Of a DNA stretch of 64,000 nt, positions 17,243 through 26,243 are shown piece by piece. Below the pieces are notes generated by a model that had not been told where the DNA came from, ran no database searches, and saw only the letters and a list, made by a program, of their open reading frames with translations. A program made the position numbers and the translations under genes. Within the stretch, counting starts at the first letter, position 1. Each line of letters starts with the position of its first letter. The stretch comes from Streptomyces barringtoniae (lineage in GTDB: Bacteria; Actinomycetota; Actinomycetes; Streptomycetales; Streptomycetaceae). The stretch covers positions 124,001-188,000 of the forward strand of contig NZ_JAJHNP010000013.1 of NCBI RefSeq assembly GCF_020819595.1. The letters are read 5' to 3'.

Positions 17243-17397
17243 ACCCCCAGCCGCATGACGCCCGCGACCAGGCACATGGCCGCGCCGATCGAGAGCAGCA
17301 CGATGAGGCTCGTCGGCATCTTCTGCTTGACGAAGGAGATGATGCCGCCGGCCAGGAAGAGACCGACGACGATCAGGAGGGTCGACAGACCGTTCAT
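17233..17397 (-). CDS. 54-residue two-helix membrane protein in the his operon
   Basis: MNGLSTLLIVVGLFLAGGII... followed by SFVKQKMPT and a second helix SLIVLLSIGAAMCLVAGVM, ending LGVWN. Two membrane segments linked by a short basic loop suggest a hairpin. It lies between hisB (4 nt away) and hisH (10-nt overlap), in the same direction, with uninterrupted coding character, so it should be translated with the his enzymes. I do not recognise a function. Confidence 0.7.
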   Translation of the reverse strand: MNGLSTLLIVVGLFLAGGIISFVKQKMPTSLIVLLSIGAAMCLVAGVMRLGVWN

Positions 17398-17401
17398 GGG
17401 T

Positions 17402-17995
17402 TTACAGCGCGCCCTTCGTGGAGGGGAGGATGCCGGCCGCGCGCGGGTCGCGCTCGGAGGCGTAACGCAGCGCCCGGGCCAGCGCCTTGAACTGGCACTC
17501 CACGATGTGGTGCGCGTTGCGCCCGTACGGCACGTGCACGTGCAGCGCGATCTGCGCCTGGGCGACGAAGGACTCCAGGATGTGCCGGGTCATCGTGGTG
17601 TCGTACTCGCCGATCATCGGCGCCATGTTCTCGGGCTCGGTGTGCACGAGGTACGGGCGGCCGGACAGGTCGACGGTCACCTGGGCGAGCGACTCGTCCA
17701 GCGGCACGGTGCAGTTGCCGAAGCGGTAGATCCCCACCTTGTCGCCGAGCGCCTGCTTGAAGGCGGCGCCGAGGGCGAGGGCGGTGTCCTCGATGGTGTG
17801 GTGGGAGTCGATGTGCAGGTCGCCGTCGGTCTTCACGGTCAGGTCGAACAGACCGTGCCGGCCAAGCTGGTCGAGCATGTGGTCGTAGAAGCCGACGCCG
17901 GTGGCGATGTCGGTTCTGCCGGTGCCGTCGAGGTCGATCTCGACCAGGACGGAGGTCTCCTTGGTCGTGCGTTCCACGCGTCCTACGCGGCTCAT
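17402..17995 (-). CDS. hisB: Imidazoleglycerol-phosphate dehydratase
   Basis: 197 residues, monofunctional HisB. Mn-binding repeats HHTIEDTALALG and HHIVECQFKALARAL, plus GVGFYDHMLDQLGRHG, give the paired His/Glu sites of the 24-mer dehydratase. ATG 17995 is preferred over the GTG at 18001 because AAGGAG at the end of hisC is 8 nt from the ATG. Confidence 0.97.
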   Translation of the reverse strand: MSRVGRVERTTKETSVLVEIDLDGTGRTDIATGVGFYDHMLDQLGRHGLFDLTVKTDGDLHIDSHHTIEDTALALGAAFKQALGDKVGIYRFGNCTVPLDESLAQVTVDLSGRPYLVHTEPENMAPMIGEYDTTMTRHILESFVAQAQIALHVHVPYGRNAHHIVECQFKALARALRYASERDPRAAGILPSTKGAL

Positions 17996-17997
17996 GC

Positions 17998-19098
17998 TCA
18001 CAGCTCCTTCTTCAATTCCCGTACCGCGTCGAGGAACGCGTCGTTCTCCTCCGGGGTGCCGGCGGACACCCGCAGCCACCCCGGTACGCCGTTGTCCCGG
18101 ACCAGGACGCCCCGGTCGAGGATCTTCTGCCAGGCCTCGTGGGCGTTGGCGAACCGCCCGAACTGCACGAAGTTCGCGTCGGACTCGGTGACCTCGTAGC
18201 CGATCGCGCGCAGCTCGGCGACCAGCCGGTCCCGCTCCGCCTTCAGCTGCTCGACGTACCCCAGCAGGGTGTCGGTGTGCTCCAGCGCGGCCAGGGCGGT
18301 CGCCTGGGTGATCGCCGACAGGTGGTACGGCAGCCGGACGAGCTGGACGGCGTCCACGACCGCCGGGTCGGCGGCGAGATAGCCGAGGCGCAGGCCCGCC
18401 GCGCCGAACGCCTTGGACATCGTGCGGGAGACGACCAGGTTCGGCCGGCCTTCGAGCAGCGGCAGCAGCGAGTCGCCGTGGCTGAACTCGATGTACGCCT
18501 CGTCCACGACCACCATCGACGGCTTGGCCGCCTGCGCCGCCTCGTACAGCGCGAGGACCGTCCGAGGCGGGACCGTGTTGCCGGTGGGGTTGTTGGGGGT
18601 GGTGATGAAGACGACGTCCGGCTTGTGCTCGGCGATCGCCCCGACGGCCGCCGCGACGTCGATCGTGAAGTCCTCGTTGCGCGGGCCGGAGATCCAGCCC
18701 GTGCCGGTGCCGCGCGCGATGAGCGCGTGCATCGAGTACGACGGCTCGAAGCCGATGGCCGTACGGCCCGGGCCGCCGAAGGTCTGCAGCAGCTGCTGGA
18801 TGACCTCGTTGGAGCCGTTGGCGGCCCACACGTGCTCGATGCCGAGCGGGTACTTGCCCGTCTTCGTCAGGTACTTGGCCAGTTCGGTGCGCAGCTGGAC
18901 CGCGTCCCGGTCCGGGTAGCGGTTCAGGTCGCGGGCGGCCTCGCGCACCCGCTCCGCGATCCGCTCGACCAGCGGCTCGGGCAGCGGGTAGGGGTTCTCG
19001 TTGGTGTTCAGCCGTACGGGGACGTCCAACTGGGGCGCGCCGTAAGGGGACTTGCCGCGCAGCTCGTCCCGTACGGGGAGATCGTCGATGCGGGTCAC
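17998..19098 (-). CDS. hisC: Histidinol-phosphate aminotransferase
   Basis: 366 residues, PLP fold type I. NTNENPYPLP, AANGSNEVIQ, TPNNPTGN, VVDEAYIEF and SRTMSKAFGAAGLRLGY, with Lys229 as the PLP Schiff-base residue, and the C-terminal WLRVSAGTPEEN identify HisC. The GTG start overlaps the hisD stop (GTGA, 19095-19098). Confidence 0.97.
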   Translation of the reverse strand: MTRIDDLPVRDELRGKSPYGAPQLDVPVRLNTNENPYPLPEPLVERIAERVREAARDLNRYPDRDAVQLRTELAKYLTKTGKYPLGIEHVWAANGSNEVIQQLLQTFGGPGRTAIGFEPSYSMHALIARGTGTGWISGPRNEDFTIDVAAAVGAIAEHKPDVVFITTPNNPTGNTVPPRTVLALYEAAQAAKPSMVVVDEAYIEFSHGDSLLPLLEGRPNLVVSRTMSKAFGAAGLRLGYLAADPAVVDAVQLVRLPYHLSAITQATALAALEHTDTLLGYVEQLKAERDRLVAELRAIGYEVTESDANFVQFGRFANAHEAWQKILDRGVLVRDNGVPGWLRVSAGTPEENDAFLDAVRELKKEL

Positions 19099-20420
19099 TT
19101 GCTCTCGGGTACCTTCCAGCCGAACCTCGCCTTGATCGCGGCGCCGTGCGCCGGCAGGTCCTCCGCCTCCGCCAGCGTCACCACGTGATGGGCGACCTCG
19201 GCGAGCGCGTCCTGCGTGTAGTCCACGATGTGGATGCCGCGCAGGAAGGACTGGACGGACAGGCCCGAGGAGTGGCAGGCGCAGCCGCCGGTGGGCAGGA
19301 CGTGGTTGGACCCGGCCGCGTAGTCGCCGAGCGAGACCGGCGCCCAGGGGCCGATGAAGATCGCGCCCGCGTTCTTGACCCGGTCGGCCACCGCGGCCGC
19401 GTCGGCGGTCTGGATCTCCAGGTGCTCGGCGCCGTAGGCGTCGACCACGCGCAGACCCTCCTCGATGCCGTCGACCAGCACGATCGCGGACTGCCGGCCC
19501 CTGAGCGCGGGCACGATCCGGTCCTCCACGTGCTTGGTGGCGGCGACCTGCGGCTCCAGCTCCTTCTCCACCGCCTCCGCCAGCTCGACGGAGTCGGTGA
19601 CCAGGACGGCAGCGGCGAGCGGGTCGTGTTCGGCCTGGCTGATCAGGTCCGAGGCCACGTGCACCGGGTCGGCCGTGTCGTCCGCGAGGACGGCGATCTC
19701 GGTCGGGCCGGCCTCGGCGTCGATGCCGATCCTGCCGGTGAAGAAGCGCTTGGCGGCGGCGACCCAGATGTTGCCGGGGCCGGTGACCATGTTGGCCGGC
19801 CGGCAGGACTCGGTGCCGTACGCGAACATCGCGACGGCGGTGGCACCGCCGGCCGCGTAGACCTCGTCCACACCGAGCAGCGCGCAGGCGGCGAGGATCG
19901 TCGGGTGCGGGAGCCCGCCGAAGTCGGCCTGCGGCGGGGAGGCGAGCGCGATCGACCCGACACCGGCCTCCTGGGCGGGCACGGCGTTCATGATCACGGA
20001 GGACGGGTACACGGACCGGCCGCCCGGCGCGTACAGCCCGACCCGCTCGACCGGCACCCACTTCTCGGTGACCGAGCCGCCGGGCACCACCTGGGTGGTG
20101 TGCGTGCTGCGGCGCTGCTCGCGGTGGACCAGGCGGGCGCGGCGGATGGACTCCTCCAGCGCGGCGCGCACGGCCGGGTCGAGGGCCTTGAGGGCATCGG
20201 TGAGCGCCCGGGCCGGGACACGGACGGATTCCAGCCGTACTCCGTCGAACTTCTCGGCGAAGTCGATCAGCGCCGCGTCGCCACGATGATGCACGGCCTC
20301 GCAGATCGGGCGCACCTTCTCCAGGGCGGCCGATACGTCGAAGTCGGCTCGGGGCAACAGGTCGCGCAGGGCGAGGCCCTCGGGAAGGGCGTCGCCGCGC
20401 AGATCGATTCGGGAAATCAC
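19095..20420 (-). CDS. hisD: Histidinol dehydrogenase
   Basis: 441 residues. Oxidises histidinol to histidine with two NAD+ and Zn. Signatures: VPGGSVTEKWVPVERVGLYAPGG, PAQEAGVGSIALASPPQ, MVTGPGNIWVAAAKR, GPTEIAVLADDTADP and HVLPTGGCACHSSGLSVQ. First gene of the his operon, GTG start, preceded by a divergent intergenic region of about 160 nt. Confidence 0.97.
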   Translation of the reverse strand: MISRIDLRGDALPEGLALRDLLPRADFDVSAALEKVRPICEAVHHRGDAALIDFAEKFDGVRLESVRVPARALTDALKALDPAVRAALEESIRRARLVHREQRRSTHTTQVVPGGSVTEKWVPVERVGLYAPGGRSVYPSSVIMNAVPAQEAGVGSIALASPPQADFGGLPHPTILAACALLGVDEVYAAGGATAVAMFAYGTESCRPANMVTGPGNIWVAAAKRFFTGRIGIDAEAGPTEIAVLADDTADPVHVASDLISQAEHDPLAAAVLVTDSVELAEAVEKELEPQVAATKHVEDRIVPALRGRQSAIVLVDGIEEGLRVVDAYGAEHLEIQTADAAAVADRVKNAGAIFIGPWAPVSLGDYAAGSNHVLPTGGCACHSSGLSVQSFLRGIHIVDYTQDALAEVAHHVVTLAEAEDLPAHGAAIKARFGWKVPESK

Positions 20421-20583
20421 AGTCCCAATTCTCTCAGACCGCCGTCACGAGCCGTGGGCGCGTATCAATGGCTGATACAGAACATGGCGGAACTCGGAAG
20501 ATCTTCTTCACCTCTAGTGTTCCGGCAGTCACTGAGCGGGCATGAACGGCTGTACGAAAGCACTGGACCGGGAGAGGACAAAG
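20421..20583. promoter_or_regulatory. Divergent control region: his operon / membrane protein
   Basis: The 163-nt gap between hisD (leftward) and the gene at 20584 (rightward) must hold both promoters. It contains a 6-bp inverted repeat, GTATCA (20462-20467) and TGATAC (20473-20478), 5 nt apart, 42 nt upstream of hisD, a possible operator. No convincing -35/-10 pair could be assigned by eye. Confidence 0.4.
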
Positions 20584-22161
20584 GTGACCGAGGGGGCCGG
20601 CATCGTCGCCGGAGACCTGCCGGACGAGCTGACCGCGGCCGAGGCGGGCATGTGGCAGGCCTTCCGCAACGGCAGCGTGTACGACCTGGGCTGCGGCGAC
20701 GCCGTGGTGGACGATCCGCACGGCGGACACCCCTGGGGTCCGGAGCGCACGGTGCGGGCGCGGATCGTGGCCTGGCTGCTGCTGGACGGCCCGCCGGCGC
20801 TCGCGGGCCGGGTGTCCTCGCTGAAGCTGACCGGCGTGCGGATCGCCGGCACGCTGGACCTCTCGGGCGGCACCGTACGGCCGTACGTCGAACTGCGGGG
20901 CTGCCGCTTCGACGAGGAGGTCCTGCTGCCGGAGGCCCGGTTCACGACGCTGCGCATGGTGGACTGCGCGGTGCCGCGGCTGGAGGCGGCCCGGGTGCAC
21001 ACCGAGGGCGACCTGCATCTGCCGCGCTGCCGGTTCCAGAACGGTGCCCGGCTGACGGACGCGCACATCGGCACCGATCTGATGCTCAACGAGGCGGTGG
21101 CGTACCGGGACCGCAGCGGGCGGTCGATCTCGGCGGACGGCATGACCGTCGGCCAGGACCTGCAGGCGGAGATGCTGCAGTCGCACGGCGAGCTGCGGCT
21201 GCGCGGCGCCAAGGTCGGCGTGTCGCTCAGCCTGCGCGGCGCGAACCTGGACAACCCCTACTCCCGCTACGCCCTGAACGCCCCCCAGCTGACCGTCGAG
21301 CGCACCCTGTACCTGACCCCGGCCGGCGTGGGCAGCCCGCTGCTGAGCGGCACGACACCGGCGCGCGGGACGCGGATCCAGCGCTTCGAGTGCCGGGGTG
21401 GTATACGGCTGGACGACGGACGATTCGGGGACGCCGTCGACTTCGAACGGGCCCGGTTCACCCTCACCGACGACCAGGAGCTGTCGCTGCGCCGGGTGCA
21501 CGCGTCGGAGCTGCGCTTCCTCGGGGACGGGCCGCAGCGCGGCAAGGTGGTGCTGTCCGGCGCGCGGATCGTCAGCCTGGTGGACCGGGCGGCTAGCTGG
21601 CCGGGCCCCGGCAACCTGCACATGGGCGGGTTCGTCTACGAGAACCTCGTCCCGCGCGGTCCGTTCCCGCTGACCGGCCGGCTGGACTGGGTGGCGGCGG
21701 CCACCGCCGAGTACGCCCCGGAGCCGTACGAGCGGCTGGCGGCCGTGCTGCGGGGCGCGGGGGAGGACGAGGACGCGCGGGAGGTGCTGCTCGCCAAGCA
21801 GCGCCGGCGCCGCGAGACGCTGCCGCCGGCCGCGAAGGTCTGGGGATACGTCCAGGACTGGACGGTCGCCTACGGTTACCGGCCCGGCCGGGCCGCGGTG
21901 TGGATGGCGGTGCTGTGGGCGGCGGGCACGCTGGCGTTCGCCCATGCGGACCATCCGCCGATGAACCATGACACCCACCCGTACTGGAGCCCGGCCCTGT
22001 TCACCCTGGACCTGCTGCTGCCGGTGATCGACCTGGGCCAGGTCGGCCAGTGGCAGCTGCGCGGCGGCTGGCAGTGGCTTGCGGCGGTGATGGTCCTGCT
22101 CGGCTGGATCCTGGCCACGACGGTGGCGGCGGGGGCGACCCGGCTGCTGCGGCGGAGCTGA
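20584..22161 (+). CDS. Repeat-rich protein with C-terminal membrane segments
   Basis: 525 residues. The middle (about residues 75-360) is built from irregular short repeats of the pentapeptide/beta-helix type (VRIAGTLDLSGG, VELRGCRFDEEVLL, LPRCRFQNGARL, LRLRGAKVGVSLSLRGANL, VVLSGARI). The C-terminal about 100 residues contain two or more hydrophobic helices (AAVWMAVLWAAGTLAFA and WLAAVMVLLGWILATTVAA). No enzymatic motif seen, although such proteins are sometimes labelled oxidoreductases. GTG 20584 is chosen because GAGAGG lies 6 nt upstream; ATG 20542 would add 14 residues. Probably a membrane-tethered scaffold, but function is unknown. Confidence 0.75.
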   Translation: MTEGAGIVAGDLPDELTAAEAGMWQAFRNGSVYDLGCGDAVVDDPHGGHPWGPERTVRARIVAWLLLDGPPALAGRVSSLKLTGVRIAGTLDLSGGTVRPYVELRGCRFDEEVLLPEARFTTLRMVDCAVPRLEAARVHTEGDLHLPRCRFQNGARLTDAHIGTDLMLNEAVAYRDRSGRSISADGMTVGQDLQAEMLQSHGELRLRGAKVGVSLSLRGANLDNPYSRYALNAPQLTVERTLYLTPAGVGSPLLSGTTPARGTRIQRFECRGGIRLDDGRFGDAVDFERARFTLTDDQELSLRRVHASELRFLGDGPQRGKVVLSGARIVSLVDRAASWPGPGNLHMGGFVYENLVPRGPFPLTGRLDWVAAATAEYAPEPYERLAAVLRGAGEDEDAREVLLAKQRRRRETLPPAAKVWGYVQDWTVAYGYRPGRAAVWMAVLWAAGTLAFAHADHPPMNHDTHPYWSPALFTLDLLLPVIDLGQVGQWQLRGGWQWLAAVMVLLGWILATTVAAGATRLLRRS

Positions 22162-22331
22162 CGCGGACGGGAGACGAAGCGGACCGGGACGTATCCGGCC
22201 GGGACGGTGCGGATCAGGATGACCCGAACAAAAGTTGAACAGTCACCTTTTACCGGTCCTTGACCCTGGGCCGTACAACTTTCCGCGACTTCCCCACACC
22301 CTCTGGCGCTGCGCCGACCTGCGGACTTTCA

Positions 22332-23384
22332 ATGGTCGGCACCATGGTTGCGCTTCCCCCGTTCATCCGCCCGACCCGGATGACCAAACGCTCCGCGCGC
22401 CCGGCCGGCCGACAGCCGGCCGGGGACGAGGTCGTGCTCGACGCGCCCGACGACCGGCTCTCGCCCTCGCTGGTCGGGGCCGGCCGGGGCGAGTACCGGG
22501 CCGCCGCCGACCTGCTCGCGACCACCCGCGCCGGCGCCGAGTGGGAGAACCACGACCGGTACGCCCGTCGCCTGGCCGCCTTCGCCCGCTCGCGCCCGGA
22601 GTGGTTCGAGGCCTGGCGCACGAACGCCTCCGAGGACCCCGGCGCGCTGCTGGTCGGGGCACAGCTGGCGGTGGACCGCGCCTGGCCCTCGCCGGCCCGC
22701 GCCGAGCTGCTGCGCGAGGTCAGCCCGCAGATCACCGCCGCCGCCCGTGCCGACGACCGCGACCCGGTGCCCTGGCGGATCGCACTGGACCACGCACGCG
22801 GCTCGCGCGCCGGGCACCGGTACTTCGAACAGCTGTGGGAGGCGGCGGTGCGGCGCGCCCCGCACCACTACGGCTGCCATGTGGCCGCCCTGCGCTACCT
22901 GGCCACCTTCCGGCGCGGTTCCCACGGCGCCTGCTTCGACTTCGCCGAGCGGGCCGCCCAGGACGCCCCGGCCGACTCGCCCGTCCAGGCGCTGCCGGCC
23001 CGGGCCGCCTTCGGCTACCTGACCGACGGCCGCGGCCCCGAGGTGGCACGCGCCCGTCTGCACACGGCCGCCGACCGCGCGATCGCACTCTCCGCGCGCT
23101 TCCCGGCGGCCGACCCGTGGCCCGCCGAGATCCGCAACAAGCTCCTGTACGTCCTGATGCGCCTGGACCGCTGGGAGGACGCCCGCGACCAGCTGCGCCT
23201 GATCGGGCCGTATGCCACGTCCTTCCCCTGGGAGCGGTTCTCCGAGGATCCGCTCGGGCACTTCCTGCGGCTGCGCGAGCACCTGCTGACGGCGGCTTCC
23301 CCAACACCCCCGGCCGGGCTGATCCCGGTCTCCCCCGACCGCGTCGGCGAACACGGCGGACACGCCGGTGCCGGTGACCACTAG
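22332..23384 (+). CDS. Uncharacterised soluble protein (tetratricopeptide-like helical)
   Basis: About 350 residues, helical, rich in Ala/Arg, with LLREVSPQITAAARADDRDPVPWRIAL, HYGCHVAALRYLATFRRGSHGACFDFAE and MRLDRWEDARDQLRLIG, giving an alpha-solenoid look that resembles DUF4034-type proteins. No signal peptide or membrane segment. Start uncertain (ATG 22332 or 22344; neither has a good ribosome-binding site). It ends 11 nt before the Lon-N-domain gene, so the two may be cotranscribed. Function not recognised. Confidence 0.65.
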   Translation: MVGTMVALPPFIRPTRMTKRSARPAGRQPAGDEVVLDAPDDRLSPSLVGAGRGEYRAAADLLATTRAGAEWENHDRYARRLAAFARSRPEWFEAWRTNASEDPGALLVGAQLAVDRAWPSPARAELLREVSPQITAAARADDRDPVPWRIALDHARGSRAGHRYFEQLWEAAVRRAPHHYGCHVAALRYLATFRRGSHGACFDFAERAAQDAPADSPVQALPARAAFGYLTDGRGPEVARARLHTAADRAIALSARFPAADPWPAEIRNKLLYVLMRLDRWEDARDQLRLIGPYATSFPWERFSEDPLGHFLRLREHLLTAASPTPPAGLIPVSPDRVGEHGGHAGAGDH

Positions 23385-23395
23385 GCTGGTGCGTC

Positions 23396-24136
23396 GTGAC
23401 CACCGTCCGTCTCCCGCTCTTCCCGCTGAACACGGTGCTGTTCCCGGGGCTCGTGCTGCCGCTGAACGTCTTCGAGGAGCGCTATCGCGCGATGATGCGC
23501 GAATTGCTCAAGACACCGGAGGAGGAGCCGCGCCGGTTCGCCGTCGTGGCCATCCGTGACGGCTACGAGGTGGCGCCGAGCGCCCCCGGCATGCCGGATC
23601 CCACGGCACAGCCCGACCGGGGACCGGCCGCGGGCTTCGGCCCTGACCCCGTCAAGGCCTTCCAGCAGGTGGGCTGTGTGGCGGACGCGGCGACCATCCG
23701 GGAGCGGGCCGACGGCACGTTCGAGGTGCTGGCGACGGGCACGACCCGGGTACGGCTGCTCTCCGTCGACGCGTCGGGCCCGTTCCTGACGGCGGAGCTG
23801 GAGGAACTGCCGGAGGAGCCGGGCGACGAGGCGGGCGCGCTGGCCGAGGGGGTGCTGCGCTCCTTCCGCCAGTACCAGAAGCGGCTCGCGGGCGCCCGCG
23901 AGCGCTCGCTGTCGACGGGCGCGGAGCTGCCCGACGACCCGTCGGTGGTCTCCTACCTGGTGGCGGCGGCGATGGTGCACGACACGCCTACCAAGCAGCG
24001 GCTTCTCCAGGCCCCCGACACCGCCTCCCGGCTCCGTGACGAGCTGAAACTCCTTCGCGCCGAGACGGCCATCATCCGTAGTCTTCCGTCGCTGCCCGCA
24101 TTCGAGCTGACGCGGGCGCCGACGAGCCTGAACTGA
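23396..24136 (+). CDS. Lon substrate-binding (LON N-terminal) domain protein
   Basis: 246 residues. RLPLFPLNTVLFPGLVLPLNVFEERYRAMMREL is the start of the Lon N-terminal domain, followed by VGCVADAATIRERADGTFEVLATGTTRVRLL. It lacks the Lon ATPase and protease domains, as in stand-alone LON-domain proteins whose role is unknown (possible peptide or substrate binding). The C-terminal helical part ends the domain. It is followed 13 nt later by ybaK. Confidence 0.85.
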   Translation: MTTVRLPLFPLNTVLFPGLVLPLNVFEERYRAMMRELLKTPEEEPRRFAVVAIRDGYEVAPSAPGMPDPTAQPDRGPAAGFGPDPVKAFQQVGCVADAATIRERADGTFEVLATGTTRVRLLSVDASGPFLTAELEELPEEPGDEAGALAEGVLRSFRQYQKRLAGARERSLSTGAELPDDPSVVSYLVAAAMVHDTPTKQRLLQAPDTASRLRDELKLLRAETAIIRSLPSLPAFELTRAPTSLN

Positions 24137-24149
24137 GGAAAGACGGCAG

Positions 24150-24647
24150 ATGGCGAAGAAGCCGAAGAAACAGTCCGGCGGCACCCCCGCGACGGTCGCC
24201 CTGTCCTCGGCCGGCGTGGCCTTCACGGTGCACTCCTACGACCACGACCCCTCCCACCCCTCCTACGGCGAGGAGGCGGCGGAGGCGATGGGCGTGTCCC
24301 CCGACCGCGTCTTCAAGACCCTGGTCGCCGACGTCGACGGCGCCCTGACCGTGGCGGTGGTCCCGGTGTCCGGCTCCCTGGACCTGAAGGCCCTCGCCGC
24401 GGCGGTGGGCGGCAAGCGGGCGACGATGGCCGACCCGACGCTCGCCGAGCGGACGACGGGGTACGTGCGGGGCGGCATCTCGCCCCTCGGCCAGCGCAAG
24501 AGGCTGGCGACGGTCCTGGACGACTCGGCCGAGGCCCACGAGACGATCTGCGTGTCGGCGGGCCGTCGGGGCCTCGAGGTGGAACTGGCTCCGACGGACC
24601 TGGCCAAACTGACGGGAGCGGTGCTGGCGCCCATCGGACGGGGCTGA
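24150..24647 (+). CDS. ybaK: Cys-tRNA(Pro)/Cys-tRNA(Cys) deacylase YbaK
   Basis: 165 residues. YbaK clears cysteine mischarged to tRNA-Pro. GEEAAEAMGVSPDRVFKTLV with Lys56 at the catalytic position, GKRATMADPTLAERTTGYVRGGISPLGQRKRLATVLD and ICVSAGRRGLEVELAPTDL fit the YbaK/ProX-associated family. A GC palindrome sits in the 31 nt before the convergent DUF2567-like gene and may act as terminator. Confidence 0.92.
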   Translation: MAKKPKKQSGGTPATVALSSAGVAFTVHSYDHDPSHPSYGEEAAEAMGVSPDRVFKTLVADVDGALTVAVVPVSGSLDLKALAAAVGGKRATMADPTLAERTTGYVRGGISPLGQRKRLATVLDDSAEAHETICVSAGRRGLEVELAPTDLAKLTGAVLAPIGRG

Positions 24648-24678
24648 GGCGACCCGGGCCCGGGGCCCGGCCCCCGGG

Positions 24679-25311
24679 CTACGCCTGCGGGTACGGCATC
24701 TCGGGATCGCGGGGCCCGAACAGCGCCGTGAGCCCGAGGTGGACCAGCAGCGCACCCAGCGGCCAAGCCAGCAACGCCCCCTTGGCCCCCAGCTTCAGCG
24801 GCGCCGAGAAGGTGACCCCCTTCCCCACCTGCCTGGCGTGCGCCAGCACGTCGGACGTGGGCCCGAGCCACATCCCCAGCCGCCACGCCACCACCGACCC
24901 GAGCAGCGCCCCGAGTCCGAGTGCCACCACGACCGGCACGCCCCCACGCCGCCGCAGCAGAAAGACGGCCACCGCGCCGACGAGCCCGAACCCGAGGCCC
25001 AGCAGGGCGAACGTGCCGTCCACCCCCACGGCCTGCTCACCCTCGCTGTCCTTGAGGTATACGACCCAGCTCTTGTCGGCCACGTCGCCGACCAGCGGTA
25101 CATGCGGCGCGAGCCACCACCACAGCAGCCCCAGCAGCACCCCGGCCAACGCCATGGCCACCGTTATCACGGCGGCGTCCCGCAGTTCGGTCTTCATCCC
25201 GGGGCCGTCCTGTTCGTACCCGCCCGAGCCCGGCGCCCCGACAGGCGGCGGCGCCTGCCGGACGTCGTGTGCGGAGTTCTCGTGCGGTGGTGGAGTCAGC
25301 GGTGCGGTCAC
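24679..25311 (-). CDS. DUF2567-like membrane protein
   Basis: About 210 residues. After a Pro-rich cytoplasmic N-terminus there are four hydrophobic segments (AAVITVAMALAGVLLGLLWWWLAP, GTFALLGLGFGLVGAVAVFLL, VPVVVALGLGALLGSVVAWRLG, LLAWPLGALLVHLGLTALF). LKDSEGEQAVGVDGTF and GPTSDVLAHARQVGKG are conserved-looking loops. Matches the actinobacterial DUF2567 pattern; function unknown. GTG 25311 is preferred; the true start may be further upstream. Confidence 0.7.
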   Translation of the reverse strand: MTAPLTPPPHENSAHDVRQAPPPVGAPGSGGYEQDGPGMKTELRDAAVITVAMALAGVLLGLLWWWLAPHVPLVGDVADKSWVVYLKDSEGEQAVGVDGTFALLGLGFGLVGAVAVFLLRRRGGVPVVVALGLGALLGSVVAWRLGMWLGPTSDVLAHARQVGKGVTFSAPLKLGAKGALLAWPLGALLVHLGLTALFGPRDPEMPYPQA

Positions 25312-25345
25312 CCTGACATCGTGCCAGGTCGCGCTGTGGGCCGCG

Positions 25346-26167
25346 TCACCGGACGGCGGCCCTGCGGTACGCCCGGGCCGCCACGGCCAGCGAGACGACT
25401 CCGACACCCGCGCAGACCCCCAGGTCGACCAGGACGGCGGCCCAGTCCGGATGGGCCCCGAAGGTGCGGGCGTACGCCTCCACGCCGTACGTCGACGGCA
25501 GCAGATCGCGCGCCAGCCGTACGATCTCCGGCATCCGGTCGGCCGGCAGCACGCCCAGCAGCAGCGCCGCCGACATGCCCAGCTGCCCGAGCAGCGTGGC
25601 CAGCTCGGGCCGCGGGGCGAGCAGCCCGCAGGCCGCGCCGAGCCCGGACAGCGCGGCCCCGGCGAGCGGGATGACGGCCAGCAGGATCCACAGATTGCCC
25701 AGCGGCAGGCCGAACAGCACGCACCCGAAGACGGCGGTCACCAGCGTCCCCGGCACGGTGAAGGAGGCGTACGCCGCCGCCGCGCCCAGCACCACGGCCG
25801 CGGGCGGCACCGGCAGGGTGGCGTAGTGGTCGAGCCCGCCGCTCGCCCGCAGCTGCCCGAAGTACTGCGACAGCAGATTCAGCGCCACATACGCGACGAC
25901 CAGCACCGACGACCCCGCCACCACGGACTGGGCCTCGCCGCCGCTGTCGACGACACCCCGCATCATCACGGCGATGCCGACGGACTGGAAGGTGGCCACG
26001 AACAGCAGCGGGATCCGCGCCACCCGGGCCCGGGACAGCTGCGCCCGGTAGACGGCCGCCAGCGACGGCCACAGCCGCGCGGCCGGCCCGAGCTCGGCCG
26101 GGCCCCGTGCCGTCTCCGGCACGGCCGGGGCACCGCCCGGCAGAACCTCCGCGGGTACGACACTCAC
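25346..26167 (-). CDS. ABC-2 type exporter permease
   Basis: 273 residues with six hydrophobic segments, including FVATFQSVGIAVMMRGVVDSG, VLVVAYVALNLLSQYFGQLRASGGLDHYATLPV and LLGVLPADRMPEIVRLARDLLPSTYGVEAYAR, typical of ABC-2 permeases. GTG 26167 is preceded by GAGGAG at 9 nt. It lies 76 nt after the ATPase gene in the same direction, and the two should form one exporter. Substrate unknown; drug, lipid or polysaccharide export are possible. Confidence 0.85.
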   Translation of the reverse strand: MSVVPAEVLPGGAPAVPETARGPAELGPAARLWPSLAAVYRAQLSRARVARIPLLFVATFQSVGIAVMMRGVVDSGGEAQSVVAGSSVLVVAYVALNLLSQYFGQLRASGGLDHYATLPVPPAAVVLGAAAAYASFTVPGTLVTAVFGCVLFGLPLGNLWILLAVIPLAGAALSGLGAACGLLAPRPELATLLGQLGMSAALLLGVLPADRMPEIVRLARDLLPSTYGVEAYARTFGAHPDWAAVLVDLGVCAGVGVVSLAVAARAYRRAAVR

Positions 26168-26243
26168 GTCGAGCTGCTCCTCTTCCCTGCGGCAGTCGCG
26201 CAGACCGGCGTACAGACCCATACGCACCGTACGTCCGCCGCGC

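Noticed and set aside
24648..24678. Strong terminator in the GC palindrome between ybaK and the DUF2567-like gene
   Set aside because: The C/G runs can pair in several registers and no single good stem stands out, so it is only mentioned under ybaK.
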